A DNA stretch of 64,000 bases from Rhodoferax sp. OV413 (GTDB lineage Bacteria > Pseudomonadota > Gammaproteobacteria > Burkholderiales > Burkholderiaceae_C). Position numbers and translations under genes: made by a program. Location of the stretch: the NCBI GenBank assembly GCA_945861785.1, contig CAMAWD010000020.1:1-64000 (forward strand), in the 5' to 3' direction. This document shows positions 16,122-25,001 of this stretch, piece after piece. The first letter of the stretch is position 1. The number at the start of each line of letters is the position of its first letter. The notes under the pieces were generated by a model that saw only the letters and a list, made by a program, of their open reading frames with translations, did not search any database and had not been told where the DNA came from.

Positions 16122-17912
16122 ATGTCCTATGTCGTGCTGGCCCGCAAGTACCGTCCGAAGAACTTCATGCAGATGGTCGGGCAGGAGCACGTCGTTCGGG
16201 CCTTGACCAACGCGCTGGATTCGCAGCGTTTGCACCACGCCTACCTGTTCACTGGCACCCGGGGCGTCGGCAAGACCACGGTCGCGCGCATTCTGGCCAA
16301 ATCGCTGAACTGCACTGGCGCGGATGGCGCTGGCGGCATTACGTCGGCGCCGTGCGGGGTGTGCCACTCCTGCGCCGACATCGACGCCGGCCGGTTCATC
16401 GATTACACCGAGCTCGACGCTGCCTCGAACCGGGGTATCGACGATGTGCAGACTCTCCTGGAACAGGCGGTCTACAAGCCTGTGCAGGGGCGTTTCAAGG
16501 TCTTCATGGTGGACGAGGTCCACATGCTCACCGGGCCGGCGTTCAACGCCATGCTCAAGACGCTCGAAGAACCCCCCGAGTACCTCAAGTTCGTTCTCGC
16601 CACGACGGATCCCCAAAAGGTGCCGGTGACCGTGTTGTCGCGCTGCCTGCAGTTCAACTTGCGGCCCATGGCACCAGAGACCATCTGCGAGCATCTCGGG
16701 AGCGTACTGCGAGACGAAGGCGTGGCGGCCGACATCGCGTCGTTGCGCCTGCTGGCCCGGGCTGCACGCGGGTCGATGCGCGACGCGTTGTCCTTGACTG
16801 ACCAGGCCATCGCCTTTGGCGCCGGTGCGCTGGTCGAGGCCACGGTGCACCAGATGCTGGGCAGCGTGGACCGCAGCTACGTATTCCGCCTGATCACCGC
16901 CCTCGCAGCGGGCGACGGCGCGGCCGTGGTCGCCATCACCGACGACCTTCGACTGCTGGGCCTCAACCCGGCGTCTACGCTGGAAGAGATGGGCCTGGTA
17001 TTGCAGCGCATGGCGGTGCTCCAGGTGGTGCCAGGCGCGGTCGACGAGACCGACCCGGAGTCTGGTGAAATGGCCCGGCTGGCGGCCTTGATGCCGGCCG
17101 ATGAGACCCAGCTTCTCTACAGCATGTGCCTGCACGGCCGTGGTGAACTGGGGCTGGCACCAGATGAATACGCCGCGCTGACCATGGTCCTGTTGCGTCT
17201 GTTGGCGTTCAAGCCCGCAGCTGCCGCCACGCGGCCGGCGGAAAAAAAAACTCTGATTGACGCTGCGCCGCGGGTTGCGGCGCCCACAATACGGCCCGCT
17301 GCGACGGCCACTGCACCCCGCCAGAGCCTGCCTCCAGGCCAGGTGTTGCCGGTTGTAGTGTCGAATCGCACTTTGCCGTCGGCCGGTGGCATGGCTGGCT
17401 CCGAGACGCCGGCCGCCAGGCCCGATGCCCAGCCGCAAACCCGGGTGCTGGCGGTGCCGGTGCGTGTGCAGGCCGACTCACGCTCCGAAGCCGCCGCCGG
17501 CCAGGGCGCCCAAGCGACGCTGATCCCGACAGAGGAGGGCGCGTTCTGGCATGCCACTGTGATTCAACTCGTCGGCGCAGACGCGATAACAGCGCTTGTG
17601 CGCGAACTGGCGCTGCAATCCCAACTCATCGCCCGCGATACCGACCAATGGTTGTTGCGGGTTGAGCGCGAGTCGCTCAACCAGCCCACCTCCCGGGACC
17701 GCCTGTCCCAGGCCTTGCAAGGCCTGGGGCACCAGGTGCGCCTGGTGGTTGAAATCGGGCGGGTGACAGACAGCCCAGCACGCCGAAATTCCGCAGCTGC
17801 AGCCGAACGGCAAATGGCCGCCGAACGGATCATTTTCGAAGATCCGTTGGTTCAGGCCATGGTGCGTGATTTTGGGGCGAAAATCGTGCCCGGAAGCATC
17901 AAGCCGCTCTAA
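16122..17912 (+). CDS. dnaX: DNA polymerase III subunits tau/gamma
   Basis: This 596-residue clamp-loader ATPase begins MSYVVLARKYRPKNFMQMVGQ. It shows Walker A (GTRGVGKTTVAR), a four-Cys zinc module (NCTG...CGVCHSC), Walker B (FMVDEVHML), the SRC motif (LSRCLQFNL) and sensor 2 (RGSMRDALSLTDQ). Domains I-III end near residue 370. A Pro/Ala-rich linker follows, then a C-terminal region for tau. At codons 374-377 there is an A9 run with a following stem-loop that may give a short gamma form (separate entry). Downstream ybaB and recR form the classic dnaX-ybaB-recR set. No strong Shine-Dalgarno is visible. Confidence 0.96.
   Translation: MSYVVLARKYRPKNFMQMVGQEHVVRALTNALDSQRLHHAYLFTGTRGVGKTTVARILAKSLNCTGADGAGGITSAPCGVCHSCADIDAGRFIDYTELDAASNRGIDDVQTLLEQAVYKPVQGRFKVFMVDEVHMLTGPAFNAMLKTLEEPPEYLKFVLATTDPQKVPVTVLSRCLQFNLRPMAPETICEHLGSVLRDEGVAADIASLRLLARAARGSMRDALSLTDQAIAFGAGALVEATVHQMLGSVDRSYVFRLITALAAGDGAAVVAITDDLRLLGLNPASTLEEMGLVLQRMAVLQVVPGAVDETDPESGEMARLAALMPADETQLLYSMCLHGRGELGLAPDEYAALTMVLLRLLAFKPAAAATRPAEKKTLIDAAPRVAAPTIRPAATATAPRQSLPPGQVLPVVVSNRTLPSAGGMAGSETPAARPDAQPQTRVLAVPVRVQADSRSEAAAGQGAQATLIPTEEGAFWHATVIQLVGADAITALVRELALQSQLIARDTDQWLLRVERESLNQPTSRDRLSQALQGLGHQVRLVVEIGRVTDSPARRNSAAAAERQMAAERIIFEDPLVQAMVRDFGAKIVPGSIKPL
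17242..17283 (+). promoter_or_regulatory. Putative programmed frameshift/slippage signal in dnaX
   Basis: Nine consecutive A residues (17242-17250) overlap codons GAA-AAA-AAA-ACT. Fourteen nt later a perfect 7-bp stem (GCGCCGC/GCGGCGC, loop GGGTT) begins. Stops follow quickly in both other frames: -1 gives N-S-D-stop (TGA 17258-17260) and +1 gives L-stop (TGA 17254-17256). A slip would make a gamma-like product of about 379 residues, ending right after the clamp-loader domains. E. coli dnaX uses ribosomal -1 slippage and Thermus dnaX uses transcriptional slippage on A9. This site could be either. Confidence 0.6.
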
Positions 17913-17989
17913 CGGGCAAGTGACCACTGCATGCCGTCGCGCAAGCGTCCCGGCCGACTCCAACGACCCACCAGACACAAAGGAAACAC

Positions 17990-18322
17990 ATGTTCAACAA
18001 AGGACAACTCGCTGGCCTCATGAAGCAGGCTCAGGCCATGCAGGACAACCTGAAGAAAGCCCAGGACGAACTCGCCAATGTCGAGGTGACCGGCGAGTCC
18101 GGCGCCGGGCTCGTCAAGGTGCTGATGACCTGCAAACACGATGTTCGCCGGGTCACGATCGATCCCAGCCTGTTGGCGGACGACAAGGAGCTGCTGGAGG
18201 ACCTGGTTGCAGCGGCCTTCAACGCGGCTGTACGCAAGGCCGAGGAGACATCCAGCGAGAAGATGGGCAAGCTGACCGCCGGCATGCCCGGTCTGCCTGG
18301 TGGCATGAAGTTCCCGTTCTGA
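17990..18322 (+). CDS. YbaB/EbfC family nucleoid-associated protein
   Basis: A 110-residue protein starting [20 protein letters not shown], with a long N-terminal helix, the central [21 protein letters not shown] and a Gly/Pro/Met-rich end ([12 protein letters not shown]). All are standard for YbaB/EbfC, a dimeric DNA-binding protein of the nucleoid. It sits between dnaX and recR, 77 bp after dnaX, in the usual conserved order. An AAAGGAAACAC sequence precedes the ATG. Confidence 0.95.
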   Translation: MFNKGQLAGLMKQAQAMQDNLKKAQDELANVEVTGESGAGLVKVLMTCKHDVRRVTIDPSLLADDKELLEDLVAAAFNAAVRKAEETSSEKMGKLTAGMPGLPGGMKFPF

Positions 18323-18368
18323 TGCCGGCCGGCATTCGCTGATCCGCGGCGCAGGCCCCCATCCCCGC

Positions 18369-18959
18369 ATGGCAGATTCGCACTCGCTCGAAGGATTGGT
18401 CCAGGCCTTGCGCCGGCTGCCAGGTATTGGCGTGAAGTCGGCGTCGCGGATGGCTTTTCACATGCTGCAGCATGACCGCGAAGGTGCGCGCCTGTTGTCG
18501 GCGGCGTTGGCGCAGGCTGCAAGTTTTGTACGCCATTGCGAGCGTTGCCACACCTTCACCGAAGCGGCTGTTTGCCGCACCTGCCTGGATCCGGGCCGTG
18601 ACGCTACCCGCCTGTGCGTGGTGGAGACCCCGGCCGACCAGTCCGCTGTCGAAAGAACAGGCGCCTACAAGGGCCTGTATTTCGTGCTGATGGGCAAGCT
18701 CAATCCGCTCGACGGTATCGGCCCGAAGGACATCGGCCTGAAAAACCTCTTCGATCGTGCTTGTGACGGCGTGGTGGCAGAGGTGATCCTCGCCACCAAT
18801 TTCACGGCCGAGGGTGAGGCGACAGCGCACGTCATCAGCGAGGTCCTGCGTGCACGTGGCCTGCAGATTACGCGACTGGCGCGCGGTGTCCCTGTCGGCA
18901 GTGAGCTGGAATACGTGGATCTGGGCACGATCGCCCATGCATTGGTAGACCGGCGCTGA
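18369..18959 (+). CDS. recR: Recombination mediator RecR
   Basis: A 196-residue RecR. It has an N-terminal helix-hairpin-helix ([20 protein letters not shown]), a four-Cys zinc finger (CERCHTF...CRTC) and a Toprim domain ([12 protein letters not shown]...[10 protein letters not shown]). With RecF/RecO it loads RecA at gaps, complementing the AddAB route encoded upstream. It begins 46 bp after ybaB. Confidence 0.96.
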   Translation: MADSHSLEGLVQALRRLPGIGVKSASRMAFHMLQHDREGARLLSAALAQAASFVRHCERCHTFTEAAVCRTCLDPGRDATRLCVVETPADQSAVERTGAYKGLYFVLMGKLNPLDGIGPKDIGLKNLFDRACDGVVAEVILATNFTAEGEATAHVISEVLRARGLQITRLARGVPVGSELEYVDLGTIAHALVDRR

Positions 18960-19125
18960 CCGGCTTTCTGGGCTGCTTGTTGGGGACCATGCTTGGTTTC
19001 ACATTGGCCTGTTGGTGTGTCCTGGTGTAGGTAGTTACCCGCCCGGGATCACCCCGATGCGGAATTCCCCGCGCTTTGGTAGCCTTGGAAAACACACAAC
19101 AACAAGTGCGAAAGAGAGACCCGGG

Positions 19126-20169
19126 ATGGATGGCGCATGGATCGAACGTCGAAATCTGTTGACTGGCGCCCTGCTGGCGCTGTCCGGGGTATGCGGCCGT
19201 TCTGCGCATGCACAGGCCAAGGACAGAACCCGCGTGGCGCTGGCCACCGGCGGCCGTGCCTTGCTCAATTGCCTTCCCGTGACCATTGCCGATCGGCTGG
19301 GGTATTTTGCTGCCGAGGGCCTGGAGGTCGAACTGCCGGACCACGGTGGCGGGTTGCGCGCGCTGCAGGCGGTTGTCGAAGGGCATGCCGACCTTGCGGC
19401 GGGCCCGTTCGAGCAGACCATCAGCCTCCAGGGGAGGAGCCAGCGCCTCAGCGCCTTTGTGATGCTGGGCCGGGCGCCCCAGGTGGCCCTGGGCGTATCG
19501 AACCGGACCATGCCGGGTTTCAAGAACATCGCTGAGCTCAAGGGGCGGCGGATCGGGGTCGCGATGGCTGGTTCTTCTTCGGCCATGGTGGCCGCGCTGG
19601 CCCTTGAGCGGGGCGGACTCAAGCCGCAGGATGTCCAGTTCCTGGAATTGGCGACTGCGGCTTCGGCGGTGGCGGCTGTCCGATCGGGGCAGGTGGACGC
19701 GATCAGCTACTGCGAACCGGTGATGACCATGCTCGAGCAGCGCGCCGATGTGCGCATTGCCGCGGACACGCGGTCCTTGCGCGGTGCCCAGGACTTGTTC
19801 GGTGGGCCGGTGCTGGGCTCCTGCCTGTACGCGCCTGCGGATTTCCTGAAAAAACACCCAGTTGCGACCCAGGCCTTGACCAACGCCGTGGTCCACGCGC
19901 TCAAGTGGTTGCAGACAGCCGGGCCGAGCGACATCATCAAGGTCGTCCCGGAGGCTTATCTGCTGGGTGACCGGGGTTTGTACTTGGCCGCGTTCAACAA
20001 GGTGCGCGATGCGATATCGGTGGACGGGGTGATTCCGGACGACGGCGCGCGCACGGCCCTGCGCACAATGCTGCGCCTGGACGCCGGTATTGCGGGTGAC
20101 AAAATCGACCTCGCCAAGACCTTCACCAACGATTTTTCGCGCAAGGCGAAAGAAAAATTCCGCGCCTGA
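19126..20169 (+). CDS. NitT/TauT-type ABC transporter substrate-binding protein (orphan)
   Basis: About 347 residues from ATG (MDGAWIERRNLLTGALLAL). The N-terminus is a signal peptide with twin arginines, ending near AHAQ. The mature protein has the SsuA/ThiY/NMT1 binding fold: LPVTIADRLGYFAAEGLEVEL, a DLAAGPFEQTI loop and LKGRRIGVAMAGSSS. This family captures sulfonates, nitrate, pyrimidine precursors or aromatic acids in the periplasm. No permease or ATPase gene is adjacent, so the ligand cannot be guessed and its transporter must be elsewhere. It converges on mltD with a 10-bp gap. Confidence 0.82.
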   Translation: MDGAWIERRNLLTGALLALSGVCGRSAHAQAKDRTRVALATGGRALLNCLPVTIADRLGYFAAEGLEVELPDHGGGLRALQAVVEGHADLAAGPFEQTISLQGRSQRLSAFVMLGRAPQVALGVSNRTMPGFKNIAELKGRRIGVAMAGSSSAMVAALALERGGLKPQDVQFLELATAASAVAAVRSGQVDAISYCEPVMTMLEQRADVRIAADTRSLRGAQDLFGGPVLGSCLYAPADFLKKHPVATQALTNAVVHALKWLQTAGPSDIIKVVPEAYLLGDRGLYLAAFNKVRDAISVDGVIPDDGARTALRTMLRLDAGIAGDKIDLAKTFTNDFSRKAKEKFRA

Positions 20170-20179
20170 GCGTCCGGAC

Positions 20180-21835
20180 TCAGCGGTTCGCAACCTGAAC
20201 CGGTTTGCCGGTTCCAGTGCCCTTGCCGGCGCGGGCCTTGGCTGCCTTGCCCACCCCGGCCGTGGCCACTGCCGACTTGCCGGCGCGGGCAGCACCATAC
20301 AGCGTCACGGATTGGCCGGGCTTGAATGCCGAAGCCAAAGTGGTGCCATTCCATTCGGCAATGCTGGCCGCCGGCACCTTGTAGCGGCGCGCCAGACTTG
20401 CCACCGTGTCGCCCTTGACAGCCCGCACGCTGCGGCGTGCCAACAATGGCAGCGGGCTGAGTGTGAGTTGTGCGGTGTCCGCCACATGCCCGGTGACGTC
20501 CTGGCGCACCGATGCCGAACGCGCGACCAGCAGGGTCGACCCGGCCTTGATCATGACGCCGTTGGGGATGTTGTTGGTCGAGCGCAAATCCGGTTCGGAC
20601 ATTCCGACGCGTTTGGCGGCCTCGGCGGGTTTCATGTTTGCGGGTGCCCGCCAGGCGGTCCAGGTGGAGAGTTGCGAGTTCCCTTGCGCCAGCAGATTGG
20701 CGCTGAAAATTGCTGCGTTGTCCCACGGCAACAGGATTTGGGGCGTGCCGGCAGCAAGTATCACCGGGCGACTCAGCGAGGGATTGAGCGCCTTGAAGTC
20801 TTCCAGCTTTACTTCGGCAAGTCTGGCCGTCAGTGCGACATCGATGTCGCGGGTGAGCGTGACGCTCTGGAAATACGGGTGATTTTCTATGACGGGCAGG
20901 GTCGCGCCGAAGTTTTGTGGCGCGGACACCAGGTTCTTGATGGCCTGCAACTTTGGCACGTACATCCGCGTTTCAGCAGGCATCACGAGGTCGAGGTAAC
21001 CCGTACCCAGGTTGGCCCGTTGATTCTTGGCGATTGCCCTGCCTACGCTGCCTTCGCCCCAGTTGTATGCGGCCAACGCCAGATGCCAGTCGCCGAACAT
21101 ACCGTACAGCTTTTGCAGGTAGTCCAGTGCGGCCCGGGTCGACGCGAGCACATCGCGGCGGTCATCGCGAAATGCGTTCTGTTTGAGTTCGTAGGACTTG
21201 CCGGTGGCTGGCATGAACTGCCACATGCCCGCAGCCTTGGCACTGGAGACGGCTTGCGGGTTGAATGCGCTCTCGATGAATGGGAGCAGCGCCAGCTCGG
21301 TCGGCATATTGCGGCGCTCCAGTTCCTCGACGATGTGGAACATGTATTTGCTGGCGCGTTCGGTCATGCGGCCCATGGACTCGGGTCTGCTGGCGTACCA
21401 CTGCTCGCGGTCCCGGACCAGATCACTTTGCAGATCGGGCATTGCATAACCGCGGCGAATGCGCTCCCACAGATCGGGCGGTGGTGCCAGGGGCGCCACA
21501 TTCAGGGAGCCGGCAAAATGCACGCTCAATGGCGCCAGTGGCTGCAGCAAGGGGGCGGTGGCCACCGGCAAAGGCGGGCTTGGGGCAGCGGACGCCACCG
21601 GCAAAGGCGGGATTGGTGCAGCGGACGCCACCGGCAAAGGCGGGCTTGGGGCAGCGGACGCTACCGGAGCGTCAAGCTGCGGCGCAGCGTGGGTGCCGGC
21701 AGCCGCCGCCGGGGCGGACACCGGCGCTGCCGCGCCATCGGCGGCTGGCGCGTCAACGCTTGACACCGGGATGGTGGCGGAACATCCACTCGCCAGGACC
21801 AGCGCGGCAGCCGCGGCCAAGGACAAAAAATTCAT
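20180..21835 (-). CDS. mltD: Membrane-bound lytic murein transglycosylase D (LysM)
   Basis: A 551-residue lipoprotein with a signal ending LVLASGC. A Pro/Ala/Ser linker of about 65 residues follows, encoded partly by a 33-bp tandem repeat. The SLT domain (about residues 175-300) has catalytic Glu in LLPFIESAFNPQAVSSAKAAG and the MWQFMPATG motif. Two LysM-like modules follow, the second clear (VKGDTVASLARRYKVPAASIAEWNG). It ends in a basic Ala/Lys/Gly tail. MltD cleaves peptidoglycan glycan strands to anhydro-muropeptides at the outer membrane. The gene order with the methyltransferase and rnhA is familiar in Burkholderiales, where gloB often lies between; it is not seen here. Confidence 0.92.
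   Translation of the reverse strand: MNFLSLAAAAALVLASGCSATIPVSSVDAPAADGAAAPVSAPAAAAGTHAAPQLDAPVASAAPSPPLPVASAAPIPPLPVASAAPSPPLPVATAPLLQPLAPLSVHFAGSLNVAPLAPPPDLWERIRRGYAMPDLQSDLVRDREQWYASRPESMGRMTERASKYMFHIVEELERRNMPTELALLPFIESAFNPQAVSSAKAAGMWQFMPATGKSYELKQNAFRDDRRDVLASTRAALDYLQKLYGMFGDWHLALAAYNWGEGSVGRAIAKNQRANLGTGYLDLVMPAETRMYVPKLQAIKNLVSAPQNFGATLPVIENHPYFQSVTLTRDIDVALTARLAEVKLEDFKALNPSLSRPVILAAGTPQILLPWDNAAIFSANLLAQGNSQLSTWTAWRAPANMKPAEAAKRVGMSEPDLRSTNNIPNGVMIKAGSTLLVARSASVRQDVTGHVADTAQLTLSPLPLLARRSVRAVKGDTVASLARRYKVPAASIAEWNGTTLASAFKPGQSVTLYGAARAGKSAVATAGVGKAAKARAGKGTGTGKPVQVANR
21562..21667. repeat. 33-bp tandem repeat, about 3.2 copies, inside mltD
   Basis: Three consecutive 33-bp units start at 21562, 21595 and 21628, followed by a partial fourth. 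The middle copy differs at two positions. In frame they encode 11-residue Pro/Ala/Ser units (PPLPVASAAPS-like) in the linker between lipid anchor and SLT domain. The unit length is a multiple of three, so copy-number change would keep the frame. Confidence 0.9.
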
Positions 21836-22003
21836 GCGGTGCAGTCGATCAGGGGATGACTAGAATCGGCGTGCTGTACTGCCCAGGACGGTGTTCGCCC
21901 GGGTGGTGCGGCTGCCGGACTGGTGGCAGTCGGCATGAATTGGTGGCGCTCCTTCGAGGGCTTTTGGCAGTTCTCACCCGGCTGGGTAAGCAGATTCAGG
22001 TTC

Positions 22004-22873
22004 ATGAGCGTCCAAATTATAGGTTTGCAAGACTTTTTCCAGACGCCCCAAGGCCGCTACCTCAAGGGCTGGGAGCAGCAGCAGTTCGACCGCGTCGTGG
22101 CCGACATGTTCGGGTTTCATGCGCTCCAACTCGGTTTGCCGGACATCGACGCACTGCAGGCCAACCGAATGCCGCACCGCTGGTGCGCCTCCAACGTCGG
22201 GAGTTCGCCATCTGGTTGCCCCCCACCGTTGGGCAATGCCCGCCACCTTAGCACAGTGCGAGCGCCGGGTCAAAGCCATGGCGATGCGCCCACCGGCGTT
22301 GATCTGGTGTGCGATTTCGCGGCCTTGCCTTTCCCTGCCAACAGCCTTGACCTGGTGGTGTTGCCGCATGCGCTCGAACTCGATGCCGATCCGCATGCGA
22401 CCTTGCGCGAGGTGGAGCGGGTCCTTGTGCCGGAAGGCCGGGTGGTGATCTGCGGCGTCAATCCGGCCAGCCTGTGGGGTCTGCGGCAACGCCGGGCGCA
22501 TCTGTACCGGCGTTTTGGAACCGGTCAGCTGTTCCTTCCGAAAGAGGGCGAGTTCATTGGGTACTGGCGGCTGCGCGATTGGTTGCGCCTGCTGAGCTTC
22601 GAGGTCGAGTCCGGCCGGTTCGGCTGTTACCGGCCAGCGGTTCTGAGCGAACCGATGCTGGAGCGTTTCGCGTGGATGGACCGTGCAGGCCCGCGCTGGT
22701 GGCCGATTTTCGGCGCCCTCTATTTCATTGTGGCGGTCAAGCGGGTGCGCGGGATGCGCCTGCTCCCACGTGCGTGGAAAACACCGGCGACGCGCGCCGT
22801 GGCACCGGTCTCGGTGGCGAATCGGCACCCCGCTCCGCCCATGCCGCTGGACGCGGACGGAATCGTCCGATGA
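22004..22873 (+). CDS. Class I SAM-dependent methyltransferase
   Basis: About 289 residues from ATG ([20 protein letters not shown]). The C-terminal half is a recognisable Methyltransf_11-type fold: [27 protein letters not shown] and [21 protein letters not shown]. The expected Gly-rich SAM loop is weak. That region reads [19 protein letters not shown], so the N-terminal part looks divergent. The substrate is unknown. Its stop overlaps the rnhA start (ATGA), so the two are probably translationally coupled. The ORF track starts 27 codons earlier, and that extension is possible. Confidence 0.75.
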   Translation: MSVQIIGLQDFFQTPQGRYLKGWEQQQFDRVVADMFGFHALQLGLPDIDALQANRMPHRWCASNVGSSPSGCPPPLGNARHLSTVRAPGQSHGDAPTGVDLVCDFAALPFPANSLDLVVLPHALELDADPHATLREVERVLVPEGRVVICGVNPASLWGLRQRRAHLYRRFGTGQLFLPKEGEFIGYWRLRDWLRLLSFEVESGRFGCYRPAVLSEPMLERFAWMDRAGPRWWPIFGALYFIVAVKRVRGMRLLPRAWKTPATRAVAPVSVANRHPAPPMPLDADGIVR

Positions 22874-23316
22874 GGCGGGTGGAAATCTACACCGACGGTG
22901 CGTGCAAGGGAAACCCCGGGCCAGGCGGCTGGGGCGCGCTGCTGCTTTCGGGGCACTCCGAAAAGGAACTGTTCGGCGGTGAAGCCGCCACGACCAACAA
23001 CCGCATGGAACTCATGGCGGTGATCGAGGCGCTCACGGCACTGAAGCGGCCGTGCCATGTCTTGCTGTACCTCGACAGCGAGTACGTGCGCAAGGGCATC
23101 ACGGAATGGGTCGCGGGCTGGAAGGCGCGTGGCTGGCGCACCGCGACCAAGCAGCCGGTCAAGAATGTGGACCTGTGGCAACAACTGGACGCGCTGGTGG
23201 CTGGTGCCGGGCATCGTATCGAATGGCGGTGGGTCAAGGGGCATTCGGGTGACCCCGGCAACGAGCGGGCCGACGTGCTGGCCAACCGCGGCGTCGTCCA
23301 GGTCAAGGGCCGCTGA
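22870..23316 (+). CDS. rnhA: Ribonuclease HI
   Basis: A 148-residue RNase HI with all four carboxylates of the active site in context: [16 protein letters not shown] (Asp), [13 protein letters not shown] (Glu), [11 protein letters not shown] (Asp) and [15 protein letters not shown] (Asp, with the preceding His). It degrades RNA in RNA-DNA hybrids. The true start is the ATG overlapping the methyltransferase stop; the longer ORF-track start lies within that gene. dnaQ, a common neighbour, is absent here. Confidence 0.97.
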   Translation: MRRVEIYTDGACKGNPGPGGWGALLLSGHSEKELFGGEAATTNNRMELMAVIEALTALKRPCHVLLYLDSEYVRKGITEWVAGWKARGWRTATKQPVKNVDLWQQLDALVAGAGHRIEWRWVKGHSGDPGNERADVLANRGVVQVKGR

Positions 23317-23363
23317 AATGCACTGCGCTGGGTCGGCCGCGTTGGTGACAGAGACTTTGTCAT

Positions 23364-23378
23364 CAAATGATACATTTG
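23364..23378. promoter_or_regulatory. Palindromic operator candidate upstream of the RND operon
   Basis: CAAATG-ATA-CATTTG is a perfect 6-bp inverted repeat with a 3-nt spacer, in the AT-rich gap between rnhA and the RND adaptor, about 47 bp before the adaptor's ATG. Position and symmetry fit a dimeric repressor site. No regulator gene is adjacent. Confidence 0.4.
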
Positions 23379-23424
23379 TTCACGTGTTTGCGAATTGTCA
23401 ATGTAATGGAAATTGAAACAAAAA

Positions 23425-24978
23425 ATGGCTTCTAGAGTGATCTATTCGGTGGTGGCGGTGCTGGGAATCGCGGTTGCTTCGGGCGCAGCCTGGTGGTACC
23501 AGTCAAAACCCCAAGGCCCCAAGGAAATCACTGCCAGCGGCGCGGTTCCACCCTCAGTGGGGGCGTCGGGGCCAGCGGCTTCGGCCTCCGCGCCAAGAGC
23601 GGCAGGGGTCGAAGTGGCCAAAGTCGAGCGGGTCAGCTTGCGCGATGATGCCCAATCCGTCGGCTCGCTGCGTTCACGCCAGAGCGTGATGATGCGCCCC
23701 GAGGTTCCCGGGCGGGTGCGTGAAATCGGTTTTTCTGACGGTGCAGCCGTGCGCAAAGGCCAGTTGCTGGTGCAATTGGACGACACCCTGCAACGCGCTG
23801 AAATCAAGCAGGCCAAGGCCCAGGTGTCGATTGCACTGGCCAATTTCAAGCGCAACCAGGAACTCGTGGCCCAGAATTTCGTGGCCCAGCGGGTGCTGGA
23901 AGAAAGTGCGGCCAGCCTGCAGGTGGCAGAAGCCCAATTGGCGCTTTCCTGTGCCCGCTTGTCCCGCATGGCAATCATCGCGCCTTTCGATGGCACGGTT
24001 GGCATCCGCAACATCAACCTGGGCGATTTCGTCAAGGACGGTGCGGATCTGGTCAACCTGGAGGACATCGGCAGCATGTACGTCGATTTCCGGTTGCCAG
24101 AGCGGTTCCAGAACAAGCTGCGCCTGCGCCAGACGGTCGAGATGCAGCTTGACTCCATGCCGGGTCGCACTTTCAAGGCCACGGTCGAAGCCATCGACCC
24201 GCTGCTCGATGTGAATGGCCGCTCGGTGGGTGTACGTGCCATCCTGCCCAACACGCCGGGTGAAGCGATGGCGGGTGGTGGTGGGCGCCCAGGCGGGGCT
24301 GGTGCTGGTGGTGCGCAGCGCCCGGCGGGTGCGGCTTCGGCTGCCCGTCCTGCTGAAGCCCGTGCTGGTGCTGGTGCGCGGCCAGGCGCAACCCCGGGCC
24401 AACCGGGTCGTCCAGTAGCCGAGGCCGCCGGGGCTGAATCGGGCAAGGGCCGCCCGGTTGCTCCGGCACTTGACGCAGACGGGTGCCCGACGCAGGTGGT
24501 GGTGGCGCCTGCGGCGCCATCCGCGGCCCCGGCGGCCAGTGCCGGCGGGCCTGGCGCAGGCAACCCACGCCCCCTGCGCCCTGGCATGTTCGCCCGTGTG
24601 ACCACGGTGTTCGCCATCAAGGACCAGGCACTCACGGTTCCCGAAGAGGCGATTGTTCCCCAGGGTGGCAGGCAGTTTGTGATCAAGGTGGTACCGCCAG
24701 CGGACGTCCCGTCTGCGGCAGGCCGGCCGCTGCCGCCCGACACCAAGTTCGTGTCGCTGCGCCAGGAGGTCAAGCTTGGCGCGCGGCAGTTGGGCAGGGT
24801 CGAGATCACAGAGGGCGTGAATGAAGGCGAAACCGTGGTGGTCGCCGGCCAGCAGCGGCTGCAACGTGACGGCAGCCCGTTGCGCATCGTGGAACTCGGT
24901 CGCCCGCCCCAGGCTGGCGGGCCCGCCTCGGCGGCTTCGGGTGCGGCATCCGCTCCGGTTGCCGCCGCCAGCCGCTGA
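23425..24978 (+). CDS. RND efflux periplasmic adaptor (membrane fusion protein)
   Basis: About 517 residues with an N-terminal membrane anchor (VIYSVVAVLGIAVASGAAWWY). The lipoyl/barrel-sandwich halves are visible (MMRPEVPGRVREIGFSDGAAV, MAIIAPFDGTVGIRNINLGDFV), with a coiled-coil hairpin between them (about residues 120-175). The beta-barrel is unusual: after RAILPNT comes about 105 residues of Gly/Ala/Pro-rich sequence before LRPGMFARVTTVF resumes. It links the inner-membrane RND pump to an outer-membrane channel. The ORF-track TTG is 4 codons upstream; the ATG of MASRVIYS is preferred. The permease follows 23 bp later; no outer-membrane factor gene is present. Confidence 0.9.
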   Translation: MASRVIYSVVAVLGIAVASGAAWWYQSKPQGPKEITASGAVPPSVGASGPAASASAPRAAGVEVAKVERVSLRDDAQSVGSLRSRQSVMMRPEVPGRVREIGFSDGAAVRKGQLLVQLDDTLQRAEIKQAKAQVSIALANFKRNQELVAQNFVAQRVLEESAASLQVAEAQLALSCARLSRMAIIAPFDGTVGIRNINLGDFVKDGADLVNLEDIGSMYVDFRLPERFQNKLRLRQTVEMQLDSMPGRTFKATVEAIDPLLDVNGRSVGVRAILPNTPGEAMAGGGGRPGGAGAGGAQRPAGAASAARPAEARAGAGARPGATPGQPGRPVAEAAGAESGKGRPVAPALDADGCPTQVVVAPAAPSAAPAASAGGPGAGNPRPLRPGMFARVTTVFAIKDQALTVPEEAIVPQGGRQFVIKVVPPADVPSAAGRPLPPDTKFVSLRQEVKLGARQLGRVEITEGVNEGETVVVAGQQRLQRDGSPLRIVELGRPPQAGGPASAASGAASAPVAAASR

Positions 24979-25001
24979 ACGCCAGCCTGTAAGGACCCAC
25001 C

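Noticed and set aside
21562-21667. Short tandem repeats considered as a CRISPR array
   Set aside because: The units are contiguous with no spacers and lie in frame inside mltD; no cas genes are present.
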